A stretch of 64,000 nt of DNA from Adhaeretor mobilis (GTDB lineage: Bacteria > Planctomycetota > Planctomycetia > Pirellulales > Lacipirellulaceae), in NCBI RefSeq assembly GCF_007741515.1, contig NZ_CP036263.1, forward strand, positions 434,001-498,000. Reading direction: 5' to 3'. Positions 18,095 through 26,586 of the stretch are shown piece by piece. The translations under genes and the position numbers were made by a program. The notes below the pieces were generated by a model that saw nothing but the letters and a program-made list of their open reading frames with translations, was not told the DNA's origin and did no database searches. How positions within the stretch are numbered: the stretch's first letter is position 1; the number at the start of each line of letters is the position of its first letter.

Positions 18095-19342
18095 TCATTG
18101 AGCAAGCTCGGCCATGGTGAGCGCCAAGGTTTCTACCCCGGCGGCGATTTGTTCGGGGGTGCTGAATTCGTCGCCGCGGTGTGATACGCCCCCTCGGCAG
18201 GGGATGAAGATCATGCCCATCGGGGCAATTCTCGCCATGAAGAGCGAATCGTGGTACGCACGGCTGATCATCTTCTGCGAACTGTGGCCCAGGGACTTGA
18301 CGGCATTGCTGGCAGCGGCGACGATGCGCTCGTCGGATGTCGCCGGTGGGTCGGCGTTGAGGATGCGGCTGCTGAAGGTGACGCCGCGGTGTTGGGCGAT
18401 CTTGGAGATTTGGCTTTCGATCGCAGTGAGCACAGCATCGCGATTGGGGCCGTCGATGTCGCGGAGGTCGAGCGTGAAGGTGACGCGGCTGGGGATCGAG
18501 TTGATGGCACCTGGGTGAATGTCTACGCAGCCGACGGTTGCTACGATGTCCGGGCTGCTGTTCTCGATGGCTAGCGATTCTATTGCTTGAATCATTTCTG
18601 CCGCGGCACACATAGCATCGTGCCGTACAGGCATCAGCACTCCACCGGCGTGGCCCCCTTCGCCAGTGATGATGAACTCTGCGGTGGCGGGTGCGGCGAT
18701 GGCGGTGACGACACCGATGTCGAGCTGCTTCGCTTCCAACTCGGGGCCTTGCTCGATGTGGAGTTCAACGAAAGCGCTGTAATTGTCCTCTGGCAACTTA
18801 ACGCTGCTTAAATCGCCCTTGAAGCCGGCGGCGGTGCGCACCTTGTCGTAATTGTCGCCTGAATCGTCGGTGAGTTGCAAGAGATCGTCTGGCGAGTAGG
18901 CGCCGCTCATGGTTCGACTGCCTGAACAACCTACACCGAAGCGGGTGGGCTCTTCGGAGGTAAACATGACGACTTCCAGAGATCGCCGCGGCTGGAACCC
19001 GGTGCGCTGCAAGCTGCGAATTGCTTCGAGCCCACCGAGCACGCCAACCGTGCCGTCGTACATGCCGGCGTGAGGAATCGCATCGCAATGGGAACCGGTG
19101 CCCACGGCGGGAGCGTCGCGCTCGCTGCCTTCCCAGCGGGCAAACGTGTTGCCGATGGCATCGACTCGTACCGAGAGTCCGGCTGCTTCGTAGAGCGAGT
19201 TGAGATACTTGCGCGCCTTCAGGTCAGTTTCTGTGAACACCACACGCGTCACCGTGGGCGGCGGCTCCGGGCATTCGCTAATTGCGGCCAGCTCGTGGAG
19301 CTCGCTCATGAGTTGGTCGATGTCGAGTTGTGGCTTATTCAT
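18095..19342 (-). CDS. Ureidoglycolate amidohydrolase, plant-type M20 enzyme
   Basis: 415 residues of the M20/hydantoinase-carbamoylase family. Metal and substrate motifs: GSHCDAIPHAGMYDG, FTSEEPTRFG, ELHIEQGP, GEGGHAGGVLM and a late RAYHDSLFMARIAPMGMIF. From memory, the motif wording (EEPTRFG, DIGVVTAIAAPA, HPGAINSIPS, AYHDSLFMARI-PMGMIFIP) matches plant ureidoglycolate amidohydrolase more closely than bacterial allantoate amidohydrolase. That would release glyoxylate, ammonia and CO2 in the last pathway step. The second M20 enzyme at 20925-22229 can then be the allantoate enzyme. The general M20 call is firm; the substrate is inferred. Confidence 0.75.
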   Translation of the reverse strand: MNKPQLDIDQLMSELHELAAISECPEPPPTVTRVVFTETDLKARKYLNSLYEAAGLSVRVDAIGNTFARWEGSERDAPAVGTGSHCDAIPHAGMYDGTVGVLGGLEAIRSLQRTGFQPRRSLEVVMFTSEEPTRFGVGCSGSRTMSGAYSPDDLLQLTDDSGDNYDKVRTAAGFKGDLSSVKLPEDNYSAFVELHIEQGPELEAKQLDIGVVTAIAAPATAEFIITGEGGHAGGVLMPVRHDAMCAAAEMIQAIESLAIENSSPDIVATVGCVDIHPGAINSIPSRVTFTLDLRDIDGPNRDAVLTAIESQISKIAQHRGVTFSSRILNADPPATSDERIVAAASNAVKSLGHSSQKMISRAYHDSLFMARIAPMGMIFIPCRGGVSHRGDEFSTPEQIAAGVETLALTMAELAQ

Positions 19343-19358
19343 CGATTCAATTCTCTAT

Positions 19359-19552
19359 GTAGGGTGCGTGAGCTTTAGCGAAACGCACCTCAGGAAAGCG
19401 ATACCGCTCGTGACCTAACTTGGTGTAAATACAAGCACGACGCGCAAGCGAGTGAATACGTTGGTTAACGATCCACTTGCTTGCGCTGCGTGCTTGTAAT
19501 TTTCCTCAGCAATAGTGGAAGGTGCGTTTCGCTGTCGCTCACGACACCCTAC
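19359..19552. repeat. Family B palindrome interrupted by a family A palindrome
   Basis: The outer arms 19359-19389 and 19521-19552 are family B (AGCGAAACGCACC core). Instead of the 11-base loop seen in the two compact copies, the loop holds an entire family A palindrome (arms about 19428-19454 and 19474-19501) related to the element at 65-140. The right arm runs into the stop codon of the aminohydrolase gene at 19549-19551. Confidence 0.88.
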
Positions 19553-20301
19553 TTGCTGTTGCTCAGCAACGGGTCGCGGTGGATGTCTTTGTAGTAAATG
19601 TATTGGGCCGGTTCTTTGCCCATGGCGACAAACCATTGGGGGCAGTAGGACGCCATCCAGATGCTGTCGCCCTGCGCGACCGGGTACCACTGGTCGTCCA
19701 ACCGATAGATGCCTTGGCCGGCGCTCATGTACAGGCCGTGTTCCATGATGTGCGTTTCGACGAATGGTAGCGCGGCGCCCGGTTGGTAGGTGAACACGTT
19801 GACGGCCATGTCGAAGGCGGGATCTATTGGCATGAGCGTGGCGAGCATGGCGTCTGGGTCGCCCATGAAGGGTTCGGCTGGCGCATCTTTGTGGGAGCCA
19901 ACAATGCGATTGGGCACGTCGCACTTGGGAAGCGGCTCATATCGCTTCTCGAACACAAGCAGGCTGGCTTCCTTGTCAGCGACTAGCTTGTACTCATCGC
20001 CGGGTGGGAACCAGGCGAACTGCTCCGCGGCGAGTGTTTCTCCATCGAGTGTTGCCGTACCGCTAAGCACGTACACCAGGCGCTGCACGCCAGGAGCCGC
20101 GCCGGTAGTGTGGCCTTCTCCTGTGCCGTGGACCAAGTACTGCACGAAGCGCGGGCCGCCGCCATTCATGGCAGGGCTGATAAGCACGACGCCCTCGGTG
20201 TTTTCCCAACCGACCAGCGGCGAGATGACATGCCCGTCGGGCGCAATGAGCGCGTGGTTGTTGGCCGTGCGGGTGCGGGTTTCGCCGAAGATGTTGTTCA
20301 C
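19549..20301 (-). CDS. allE: (S)-ureidoglycine aminohydrolase
   Basis: 250 residues forming two cupin domains. It releases ammonia from ureidoglycine, the unstable product of allantoate amidohydrolase, giving ureidoglycolate. Seen: the first cupin around GEGHTTGAAPGVQRLVYVLSG, the linker motif RIVGSHKDAP, and the metal-binding second cupin ETHIMEHGLYMSAGQGIYRL ending with YIYYKDIHRDP. This matches the YlbA/AllE family. It starts at a GTG at 20301. It lies on the minus strand upstream of the amidohydrolase that would take its product, with a nested palindrome between them. Confidence 0.93.
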   Translation of the reverse strand: MNNIFGETRTRTANNHALIAPDGHVISPLVGWENTEGVVLISPAMNGGGPRFVQYLVHGTGEGHTTGAAPGVQRLVYVLSGTATLDGETLAAEQFAWFPPGDEYKLVADKEASLLVFEKRYEPLPKCDVPNRIVGSHKDAPAEPFMGDPDAMLATLMPIDPAFDMAVNVFTYQPGAALPFVETHIMEHGLYMSAGQGIYRLDDQWYPVAQGDSIWMASYCPQWFVAMGKEPAQYIYYKDIHRDPLLSNSK

Positions 20302-20468
20302 TGTTGGTTGCTCGCTAATTTCGTAATCTACTCACTCAACAGAGTACCAAGCAAATTCCTGTAATGATACGCGTTAGGCGTGGTTTGCTGGCTGACGTTG
20401 GTGGGCGTGGGCCGATGTGACTGCGAGTAGTTGCGGTCTGTCAGTCATTTCGCCAGACCGCGGGCCAT

Positions 20469-20837
20469 TTATTCTACATGAACAGATGCCATCATACGTT
20501 CAGTAAGTTCGTCTCCGAACATTTCATGAAGTCGCTTTGACAATCGGTCGTGATCGGCTTGCGTTGGAACGGTGCCAAGCGGAAACGCCCAGCCTTCCGA
20601 TGCGCGAACAACCGTGAGCTCTCCATACGCTTTGGGATATTCAATGAGATACTCTTCTATCCGTGCCTTTTGATTTGACGCAAATCTGTCGTAGTTCTGT
20701 CTCGAACCAATAACTAAACCAACAATGAACGCGACTGCCAAAGAGAAGGCAGTGAGAAGACAGGCTAGGGAAGAAGTCCAAAACCGTCGCGAACGCAATA
20801 TCGAGCGAGGCTGAGAATCGTGAGGCGAATGTGGCAT
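20469..20837 (-). CDS. Small single-pass membrane protein of unknown function
   Basis: 122 residues from the ATG at 20837, which has GGAAA upstream; ATG 20849 and a TTG at 20861 are alternatives. One hydrophobic helix (about residues 20-43, LACLLTAFSLAVAFIVGLVIG) follows a basic segment, so the N-terminus is probably cytoplasmic. The rest is soluble with no motif that I recognise. It sits inside the purine-degradation cluster between allE and allC on the same strand, but nothing in the sequence ties it to the pathway. Confidence 0.6.
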   Translation of the reverse strand: MPHSPHDSQPRSILRSRRFWTSSLACLLTAFSLAVAFIVGLVIGSRQNYDRFASNQKARIEEYLIEYPKAYGELTVVRASEGWAFPLGTVPTQADHDRLSKRLHEMFGDELTERMMASVHVE

Positions 20838-20924
20838 ATTGGTTTCCATACAGTGGACCAATGAGCTTGCTGGCAGATTTAGTCATCAAGGGTTGATGGA
20901 AAGCTATGGAGGCCAGTTTCGGGA

Positions 20925-22229
20925 TCAATCACCACATCCGGCAAGCCGCTCGACGAAACGGCCCAGCACTTCGATGCCTACGGCTACGTCGTCGCGCTCG
21001 ACGCGTTCGTCCGGGTGATGACTCACGCCGCCCGGGTGCCTTAGGAATAGCATAGCAGTCGGGAAACGCTTTGCCATCATGACTGCGTCGTGCCCGGCAC
21101 CGCTGGGGAGTTCGACTTTCGCGTAGCCGCTTTCCACAACTGCTTGGGACAAGAGCTCTTTCAACTGCGAACCCATGACAACGGCTGCCTCGGGTGTTTC
21201 TTCGAGCACCGAAAAAGTAGTACCGTCGGCCTGTCCAATCTTCTCGCCAAGGACGAGTAGCTCCTTAATCGCTTGCTCCCGCACTTCGTCCTCGGGGTGT
21301 CGCACATCGAGCGAAAGTTCGACGCTGCCGGGAATCACGTTGGGTGCGTTGGGTACGATTTGCAATTGACCAACCGTAGCGCGAAGCCCCTCGACGCGTT
21401 GGCCCAAGTCGCTGACCGTGCGAATGAATGCGGCGCTACTCACCAGCGCGTCGCGCCGTCCTTGCATGGGAGTGGTTCCCGCGTGGGCCGCTTCCCCGGT
21501 AAAGTTCAGTCGCAAACGTGTTTGGCCGGCAATGGCGCTGACCACCCCGACGGGTGAGCCGCAACTTTCCAGCACAGGTCCTTGTTCGAGGTGCGGCTCG
21601 ATAAACCCGATAACTTCTTCGGGACTGTAGGCAGAATCCGACAAGCAGTCGGGCGCTAAGCCAAAGTCGACGATCGCTCTACTCAAAGTGGTGCCGTCGG
21701 CATCTTGTCGCTCTAGCCATTCCGCTTGGAACTCGCCCACCATCGCGCTGCTCCCCAGATACGGTTTGCTGAAGCGCACGCCCTCCTCTTCACTGAAGCC
21801 AACGACATCGATATGAAAAGGGAGCGGGGTATCGCCGAGCAGTTCGACCAACGCTAGACCCATGAGCACGCCCAGCACGCCATCGTAGCGACCGCCGCCG
21901 GGCACCGTATCGAGATGCGAACCGACGAGCAAGGCGCGGGGAACTGTGCTCTTGTTGTGGGTTGGGTTCTTGTTGGGGGCTGGGTTCTCGCTGGAAGATG
22001 CGCCATCTGTCGGTATGGTGCCCTCTCGACGGCCGATGAGGTTTCCTGCGTTGTCGATGCGTGTTGTGAGATTCGCGGTGCGCATCCAGCCCGAAAGGCG
22101 ATCGTGCACGTCGTGCATCGGGGGCGAAAGATAACGCCGGGTGATGCACTCCGGGTCCTCTGAACATGCCGCTAGCTCATCGCACCGCGACATCACCACA
22201 TCGGCAATTGCAACGGTGTTGGGGCTCAT
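20925..22229 (-). CDS. allC: Allantoate amidohydrolase (M20 family)
   Basis: 434 residues from the ATG at 22229 (MSPNTVAIADVV); the frame is open to 22328, but the extra sequence overlaps an inverted repeat. Family motifs: GSHLDTVPGGGRYDGVLG, FSEEEGVRF, EPHLEQGP, GEAAHAGTTPM and SGAGHDAVMMA, with HPGGVSHHPDE near the end. It should hydrolyse allantoate to ureidoglycine, feeding allE. A short insertion rich in Asn, Pro and Lys (NPAPNKNPTHNKST) precedes the first metal motif and is unusual. It is divergent from xdhA. N-carbamoyl amino acid hydrolase activity is an alternative, less likely in this setting. Confidence 0.82.
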   Translation of the reverse strand: MSPNTVAIADVVMSRCDELAACSEDPECITRRYLSPPMHDVHDRLSGWMRTANLTTRIDNAGNLIGRREGTIPTDGASSSENPAPNKNPTHNKSTVPRALLVGSHLDTVPGGGRYDGVLGVLMGLALVELLGDTPLPFHIDVVGFSEEEGVRFSKPYLGSSAMVGEFQAEWLERQDADGTTLSRAIVDFGLAPDCLSDSAYSPEEVIGFIEPHLEQGPVLESCGSPVGVVSAIAGQTRLRLNFTGEAAHAGTTPMQGRRDALVSSAAFIRTVSDLGQRVEGLRATVGQLQIVPNAPNVIPGSVELSLDVRHPEDEVREQAIKELLVLGEKIGQADGTTFSVLEETPEAAVVMGSQLKELLSQAVVESGYAKVELPSGAGHDAVMMAKRFPTAMLFLRHPGGVSHHPDERVERDDVAVGIEVLGRFVERLAGCGD

Positions 22230-22591
22230 GGAAGGTTTCTCAAAGGTTGAAAATGCTGATGTGTCATGCCGAACTGAGACTTGCGGAACGAGCAGTACTA
22301 CTAGGACGCAGGCCCTAGGGCGATTCAATCCGCTTGCGTCCCAGAAGACCAGCTCCGCCGCTCAGGCGACCGTCGGAATGACACCCGGTATGAACTTTCA
22401 CTCCTGCTGGCGAATCGACCTGCTGCATTGACGCCCGCCGCGGGCTAACTTATCGTGATATTGGGCAAAAGGCGTCTGTTTTATGCTCTCTACCAGAATC
22501 AATCTCCCTCGCGTCGGCAAGGGGCGTCCTGCGATCCTGAGTAGGGGCGACCCAGGAAACTGCTTAACCAAAGCCGGTCGAGAGACTCTTC
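22230..22591. promoter_or_regulatory. Divergent allC/xdhA intergenic region with inverted repeat
   Basis: 362 bases between divergent purine genes, so it must hold both promoters, though none can be named with confidence. Arms GTGTCATGCCGA (22261-22272) and TCGGAATGACAC (22373-22384) are reverse complements with one mismatch, another dispersed-repeat style element. No gene is supported. Confidence 0.5.
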
Positions 22592-24181
22592 ATGCGCGAC
22601 CAACTCGTCTTCTATGTAAACGGCACCCGGCATGCAGTCAGCGGCGCAGCAGCTGGTCTTACGCTGAGTGACTATCTGCGCGAGAAATCTTCGCTCACAG
22701 GAACCAAGGTCGCTTGTGCCGAAGGTGATTGCGGTGCGTGTTCGGTCCTTGTTGGCAAGTCGAACCAAGCGCAAGACAAAATAGAGTACCAAGCCATCGA
22801 TGCTTGCATTGCATTCGTTTATCAACTTGATCGACGACATGTGATCACCGTCGAGGGTTTGCATCGCGAAGACCAGCTCACCGAGGTACCTGGGCTCACC
22901 GCAGTCCAACAGGCCATGGTGGATTGCCACGGCAGCCAGTGCGGCTTCTGTACACCAGGCTTCGTGATGACGATGCATGGATTGGTCGAAGAACGTCAAA
23001 GCACCGAGCGAGCATGCGACTCTCACGACGAGAAGGGTGCAAACGAAGGAAAACTCACGGACGACGAACTGCGATTGGGACTCTCGGGAAACCTGTGCCG
23101 TTGCACTGGCTACTCCCAGATTCTTGATGCAGGACAGGCGTTCGATCCGACGACGGTGGAGAGCATTTCGCAGCGATACGACTCGGCTCCGCTGCTAGCT
23201 GATTTTAAGAAGCTCGCCGGCGAAGCGGTTCATGTGAATGCTCGCGCCACTGCGGAGGCTAACGGCGTGGCTCAAAATGGCGCACCGGCGGCAAAGTCAG
23301 CGCCGGAAATCTTCCTGCCTCAGACGTTAGAGCAGTTACTCGAGCGCAAGGCGAAGCGCCCGCAGGCGACGCTCGTGAGCGGTGCCACGGATTTGGGCGT
23401 GCAGCACAATCATGGAAAGATCGCACCGTCGGATATTATTTCCTTGCGTACGGTTGATGAGCTCGATCGCTTGGAGATCGTGGGCGATGAACTGGTCATT
23501 GGCGCGACGGTCACTTGGTCGCGTGTGGAAGCCTTTGTGAAAGATCGTATTCCCGAATACTACGAGGTGCTCAAGCGATTTGGTAGTCCGCAGATTCGCC
23601 ACATGGGTACGCTGGTTGGGAACTTGGCGAACGCTTCGCCGATTGCCGACTCGATACCCTTTCACTATGTCGCCGGTTCGACGGTTGAGTTGGCTAGCAC
23701 GCGCGGGAAGCGCGAAGTGCTGATCGAGGATTTCTATCTCGGCTACAAACAGCTAGACCTCAAGCCGGATGAGGTGATCGTTTCGATCCGCACACCGTTG
23801 CCCGCGGAGAGCACGCAACTGAAGCTGTACAAGAATTCCAAACGACGCGATCTGGATATCAGCGTCATGACGGCTGCATTTTGGTTAGAGCTAGATGGCC
23901 CGCTAGAAGAGGGTGCACTGATTCTCGAAGCACGCATTGCGACCGGTGGTGTGGGGCCGACGGTGGTTCGTTTGCCATTGGCAGAGGAGATGCTCGTGGG
24001 GAAACCGCTCACCGAGATAACGATGCGTGCCGCGGGCCAACAAGCACGAGAGGAAGTCACGCCGATTTCCGACGTGCGAGGAAGTGCGAACTATCGGCTG
24101 CAGTTGGTTGAGAATTTGTTCGTGAAGTGCTTTTTCGATTTGTCTGCGGGACAAGCTCAGCCGCAAGCGGGGATTGTGTAA
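22592..24181 (+). CDS. xdhA: Xanthine dehydrogenase small subunit (2Fe-2S and FAD)
   Basis: 529 residues. The N-terminal ferredoxin-like domain carries CAEGDCGAC. The second [2Fe-2S] domain has CGFCTPGFVM and CRCTGYSQI. After about residue 230 comes the FAD-binding domain (TLVSGATDLGVQHNHG, then GSPQIRHMGTLVGNLANASP). This is the XdhA layout with FeS and FAD fused and the molybdenum subunit separate. Electrons from purine oxidation would go through FeS and FAD to NAD. ATG at 22592. It overlaps xdhB by one base (TAATG), indicating a tight operon xdhA-xdhB-xdhC. Confidence 0.95.
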   Translation: MRDQLVFYVNGTRHAVSGAAAGLTLSDYLREKSSLTGTKVACAEGDCGACSVLVGKSNQAQDKIEYQAIDACIAFVYQLDRRHVITVEGLHREDQLTEVPGLTAVQQAMVDCHGSQCGFCTPGFVMTMHGLVEERQSTERACDSHDEKGANEGKLTDDELRLGLSGNLCRCTGYSQILDAGQAFDPTTVESISQRYDSAPLLADFKKLAGEAVHVNARATAEANGVAQNGAPAAKSAPEIFLPQTLEQLLERKAKRPQATLVSGATDLGVQHNHGKIAPSDIISLRTVDELDRLEIVGDELVIGATVTWSRVEAFVKDRIPEYYEVLKRFGSPQIRHMGTLVGNLANASPIADSIPFHYVAGSTVELASTRGKREVLIEDFYLGYKQLDLKPDEVIVSIRTPLPAESTQLKLYKNSKRRDLDISVMTAAFWLELDGPLEEGALILEARIATGGVGPTVVRLPLAEEMLVGKPLTEITMRAAGQQAREEVTPISDVRGSANYRLQLVENLFVKCFFDLSAGQAQPQAGIV

Positions 24182-26586
24182 TGGCATCCGTTGGACCTTC
24201 TGCTGGCCCCTCCGTTGGAACCGCTTTGCCACACGATTCGGCAGTCGGGCATGTGACGGGCGCTGCGCGTTACATTGACGATATGCCGCGACTTGCTGGT
24301 GAACTGTCCGTAGAACTGGTTGGCACGCCAATTGCTGCGGGCACGCTTGAGTCGATCAACACCGAGGAAGCTCGCGCGCTACCAGGAGTCGTGTGTGTAC
24401 TCACGCATAAGGATTTGCGCGGGCCGAATCACTTCGGGCCGATTTTCACGGACGAGCCTTTTCTTGTCGAGAAGGAGATTTCCTATCTCGGCCAGCCGAC
24501 CGTGATCATTGCCGCTGAGACAGCTGAAGCGGCAAGCGAGGCACGCAAGCTCGTCAAGCTGGAATGCAAGCCGGCCACGCCACTCATCACGGTGGCCGAC
24601 GCACGAGCAGCCAATTCGTTTCTTGCTAGCCCGTTGGTGATCGCCACCGGCAAGCAGGCAGAGCTGGAAGCGGCATTCAAAAAAGCGCCGCACACGCTCA
24701 GCGGGCAATTCCACTCGCAAGGGCAAGAGCAGTTTTACTTCGAGACGCAAGCCGCCCTGGCCGAACCGGGCGAAGGCGCGGACGTCAAGGTGACTTCCTC
24801 CACGCAGAACCCGACCGAAACACAAGCAGTGGTGGCAGAGGCACTTGGCGTAAAGTTCCATCAAGTCGTGTGCGAATGCCATCGCATGGGGGGCGGCTTT
24901 GGGGGGAAGGAAACGCAGTCTGCATTGACTGCGGTAGCTGTGTCGATGATCGCCCAGCGCACGCGACGCCCCGCGCGTCTGGTGCTGGAACGCGGCGACG
25001 ACATGGAGATCACCGGCAAGCGCCACGCCTATGAAACCGACTATCGGATTGCGTTCAACGAGGAGGGGCGAATCCTGGCTGCAGAGTTTCAGTTCTACTC
25101 CAACGGTGGCGCGTTTTGCGATCTTTCGACCTCGGTCCTGGAACGTACGTTACTGCATGCGGACAACGCCTACTACATCCCTCACATGCGCGTGACTGGG
25201 CAAGTGTGCCGCACGAACCTGCCACCCAATACGGCATTCCGCGGCTTTGGCGGACCGCAGGGCATGGCAGTTATTGAGAACTGTCTGCAAGACATCGCCC
25301 GAGCTACAGGACGCGATGCTTATGACGTTCGCCGATTGAATCTCTATCGCGACTCCCAAGATAAGGAGACTCAGCCGAAACGTAACGTCACGCACTACGG
25401 GCAGATTGTGCGCAATCACGTCCTCAAGGAGACGTTCTATCAGCTCGTTGGTTCGGCCGATTACGAACGCCGTATGAAAACCGTTGAGAAGTTCAACAGC
25501 AGGAGCCGCACGCACGTGAAGGGCATCGCCTTGTCGCCGGTGAAGTTTGGGATTTCGTTCACTACGAAATTCCTCAACCAGGCGAACGCGCTGGTTAATG
25601 TTTATACCGACGGTACGATCCAAGTCTCAACCGGCGGCACGGAGATGGGGCAGGGGCTGAACACGAAGATTCGCCAGGTCGTCGCCGATGAGTTTGGTGT
25701 GTCGCCCGATCATGTACGAATGATGGTGACTTCCACGGAGAAGAATATCAACACCTCGCCGACCGCGGCCAGTGCGGGAACCGACTTGAACGGGGCGGCA
25801 GCACTCGATGCGTGTGCGAAAATTAAGGCGCGGATGTTCGACTACGCGGCGGAACTGTTTGGCCAAGCGGATCTTGGCTACACACCTTCGCCCGAACACA
25901 TTCGCCTGGAAGAGGGTTGGGTCTTCGACAATCGCAACCCTGACCCTACTGCGCGGATTGAATTTGGTGAGTTCTGTGCCCAGGCACGTCGCGAGCGTGT
26001 GGACCTGGGTGCGCGTGGTTTCTACGCGACGCCGGGCGTCGATTTCAATCGAGAAACGGGCCGCGGCAATCCCTTTTTCTACTACACCACGGGCGCGGCC
26101 ATTGCGGAAGTGACGATCGATCGTTTCACCGGCGAGCTGACGTTCGATCGGGCCGATTTGTTGATGGACGTAGGCAAAATGATCAACCCGGGCATCGATC
26201 GTGGGCAGGTGATCGGCGGCTTCATCCAAGGCGTCGGCTGGGTGACGAACGAGGACCTGCGCTATGACGAAACGGGCCGCCTGCTTTCCACGGGCCCGAC
26301 GACTTACAAAATTCCTAACGTAACCGACCTGCCGCGCACGTTCAACGTAGACTTCATCGACAATCCCAAGCACACGATCAACGTGCGCAAGAGCAAAGCC
26401 GTCGGCGAACCTCCGCTCATGCTGGGGCTGTGCGTTTGGCTAGCAGCCAAGCACGCGCTGTCCCACATCGCCGACGAGGCGAGTGTCCCAGGGCCAGTCG
26501 AACTGTCGATTCCCGCGACGGCCGAGGAACTGCTCACGAGGATGACGACGTTGACCAAGAGTGCTGTTGAGTCTGCCACAACATGA
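24181..26586 (+). CDS. xdhB: Xanthine dehydrogenase molybdenum-binding subunit
   Basis: 801 residues from the ATG at 24181 within TAATG shared with the xdhA stop; an earlier in-frame start lies inside xdhA. It begins with the aldehyde oxidase a/b hammerhead (HVTGAARYIDD). It has GGGFGGKE, NTAFRGFGGPQG and GGTEMGQGL, typical pterin-binding motifs, and VGEPPLMLG with the catalytic Glu near the C-terminus. It oxidises hypoxanthine/xanthine to urate. The GRGNPFFYYTTGAAIAEV stretch favours xanthine dehydrogenase over generic aldehyde oxidase, in agreement with the uricase pathway genes beside it. Confidence 0.95.
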   Translation: MASVGPSAGPSVGTALPHDSAVGHVTGAARYIDDMPRLAGELSVELVGTPIAAGTLESINTEEARALPGVVCVLTHKDLRGPNHFGPIFTDEPFLVEKEISYLGQPTVIIAAETAEAASEARKLVKLECKPATPLITVADARAANSFLASPLVIATGKQAELEAAFKKAPHTLSGQFHSQGQEQFYFETQAALAEPGEGADVKVTSSTQNPTETQAVVAEALGVKFHQVVCECHRMGGGFGGKETQSALTAVAVSMIAQRTRRPARLVLERGDDMEITGKRHAYETDYRIAFNEEGRILAAEFQFYSNGGAFCDLSTSVLERTLLHADNAYYIPHMRVTGQVCRTNLPPNTAFRGFGGPQGMAVIENCLQDIARATGRDAYDVRRLNLYRDSQDKETQPKRNVTHYGQIVRNHVLKETFYQLVGSADYERRMKTVEKFNSRSRTHVKGIALSPVKFGISFTTKFLNQANALVNVYTDGTIQVSTGGTEMGQGLNTKIRQVVADEFGVSPDHVRMMVTSTEKNINTSPTAASAGTDLNGAAALDACAKIKARMFDYAAELFGQADLGYTPSPEHIRLEEGWVFDNRNPDPTARIEFGEFCAQARRERVDLGARGFYATPGVDFNRETGRGNPFFYYTTGAAIAEVTIDRFTGELTFDRADLLMDVGKMINPGIDRGQVIGGFIQGVGWVTNEDLRYDETGRLLSTGPTTYKIPNVTDLPRTFNVDFIDNPKHTINVRKSKAVGEPPLMLGLCVWLAAKHALSHIADEASVPGPVELSIPATAEELLTRMTTLTKSAVESATT

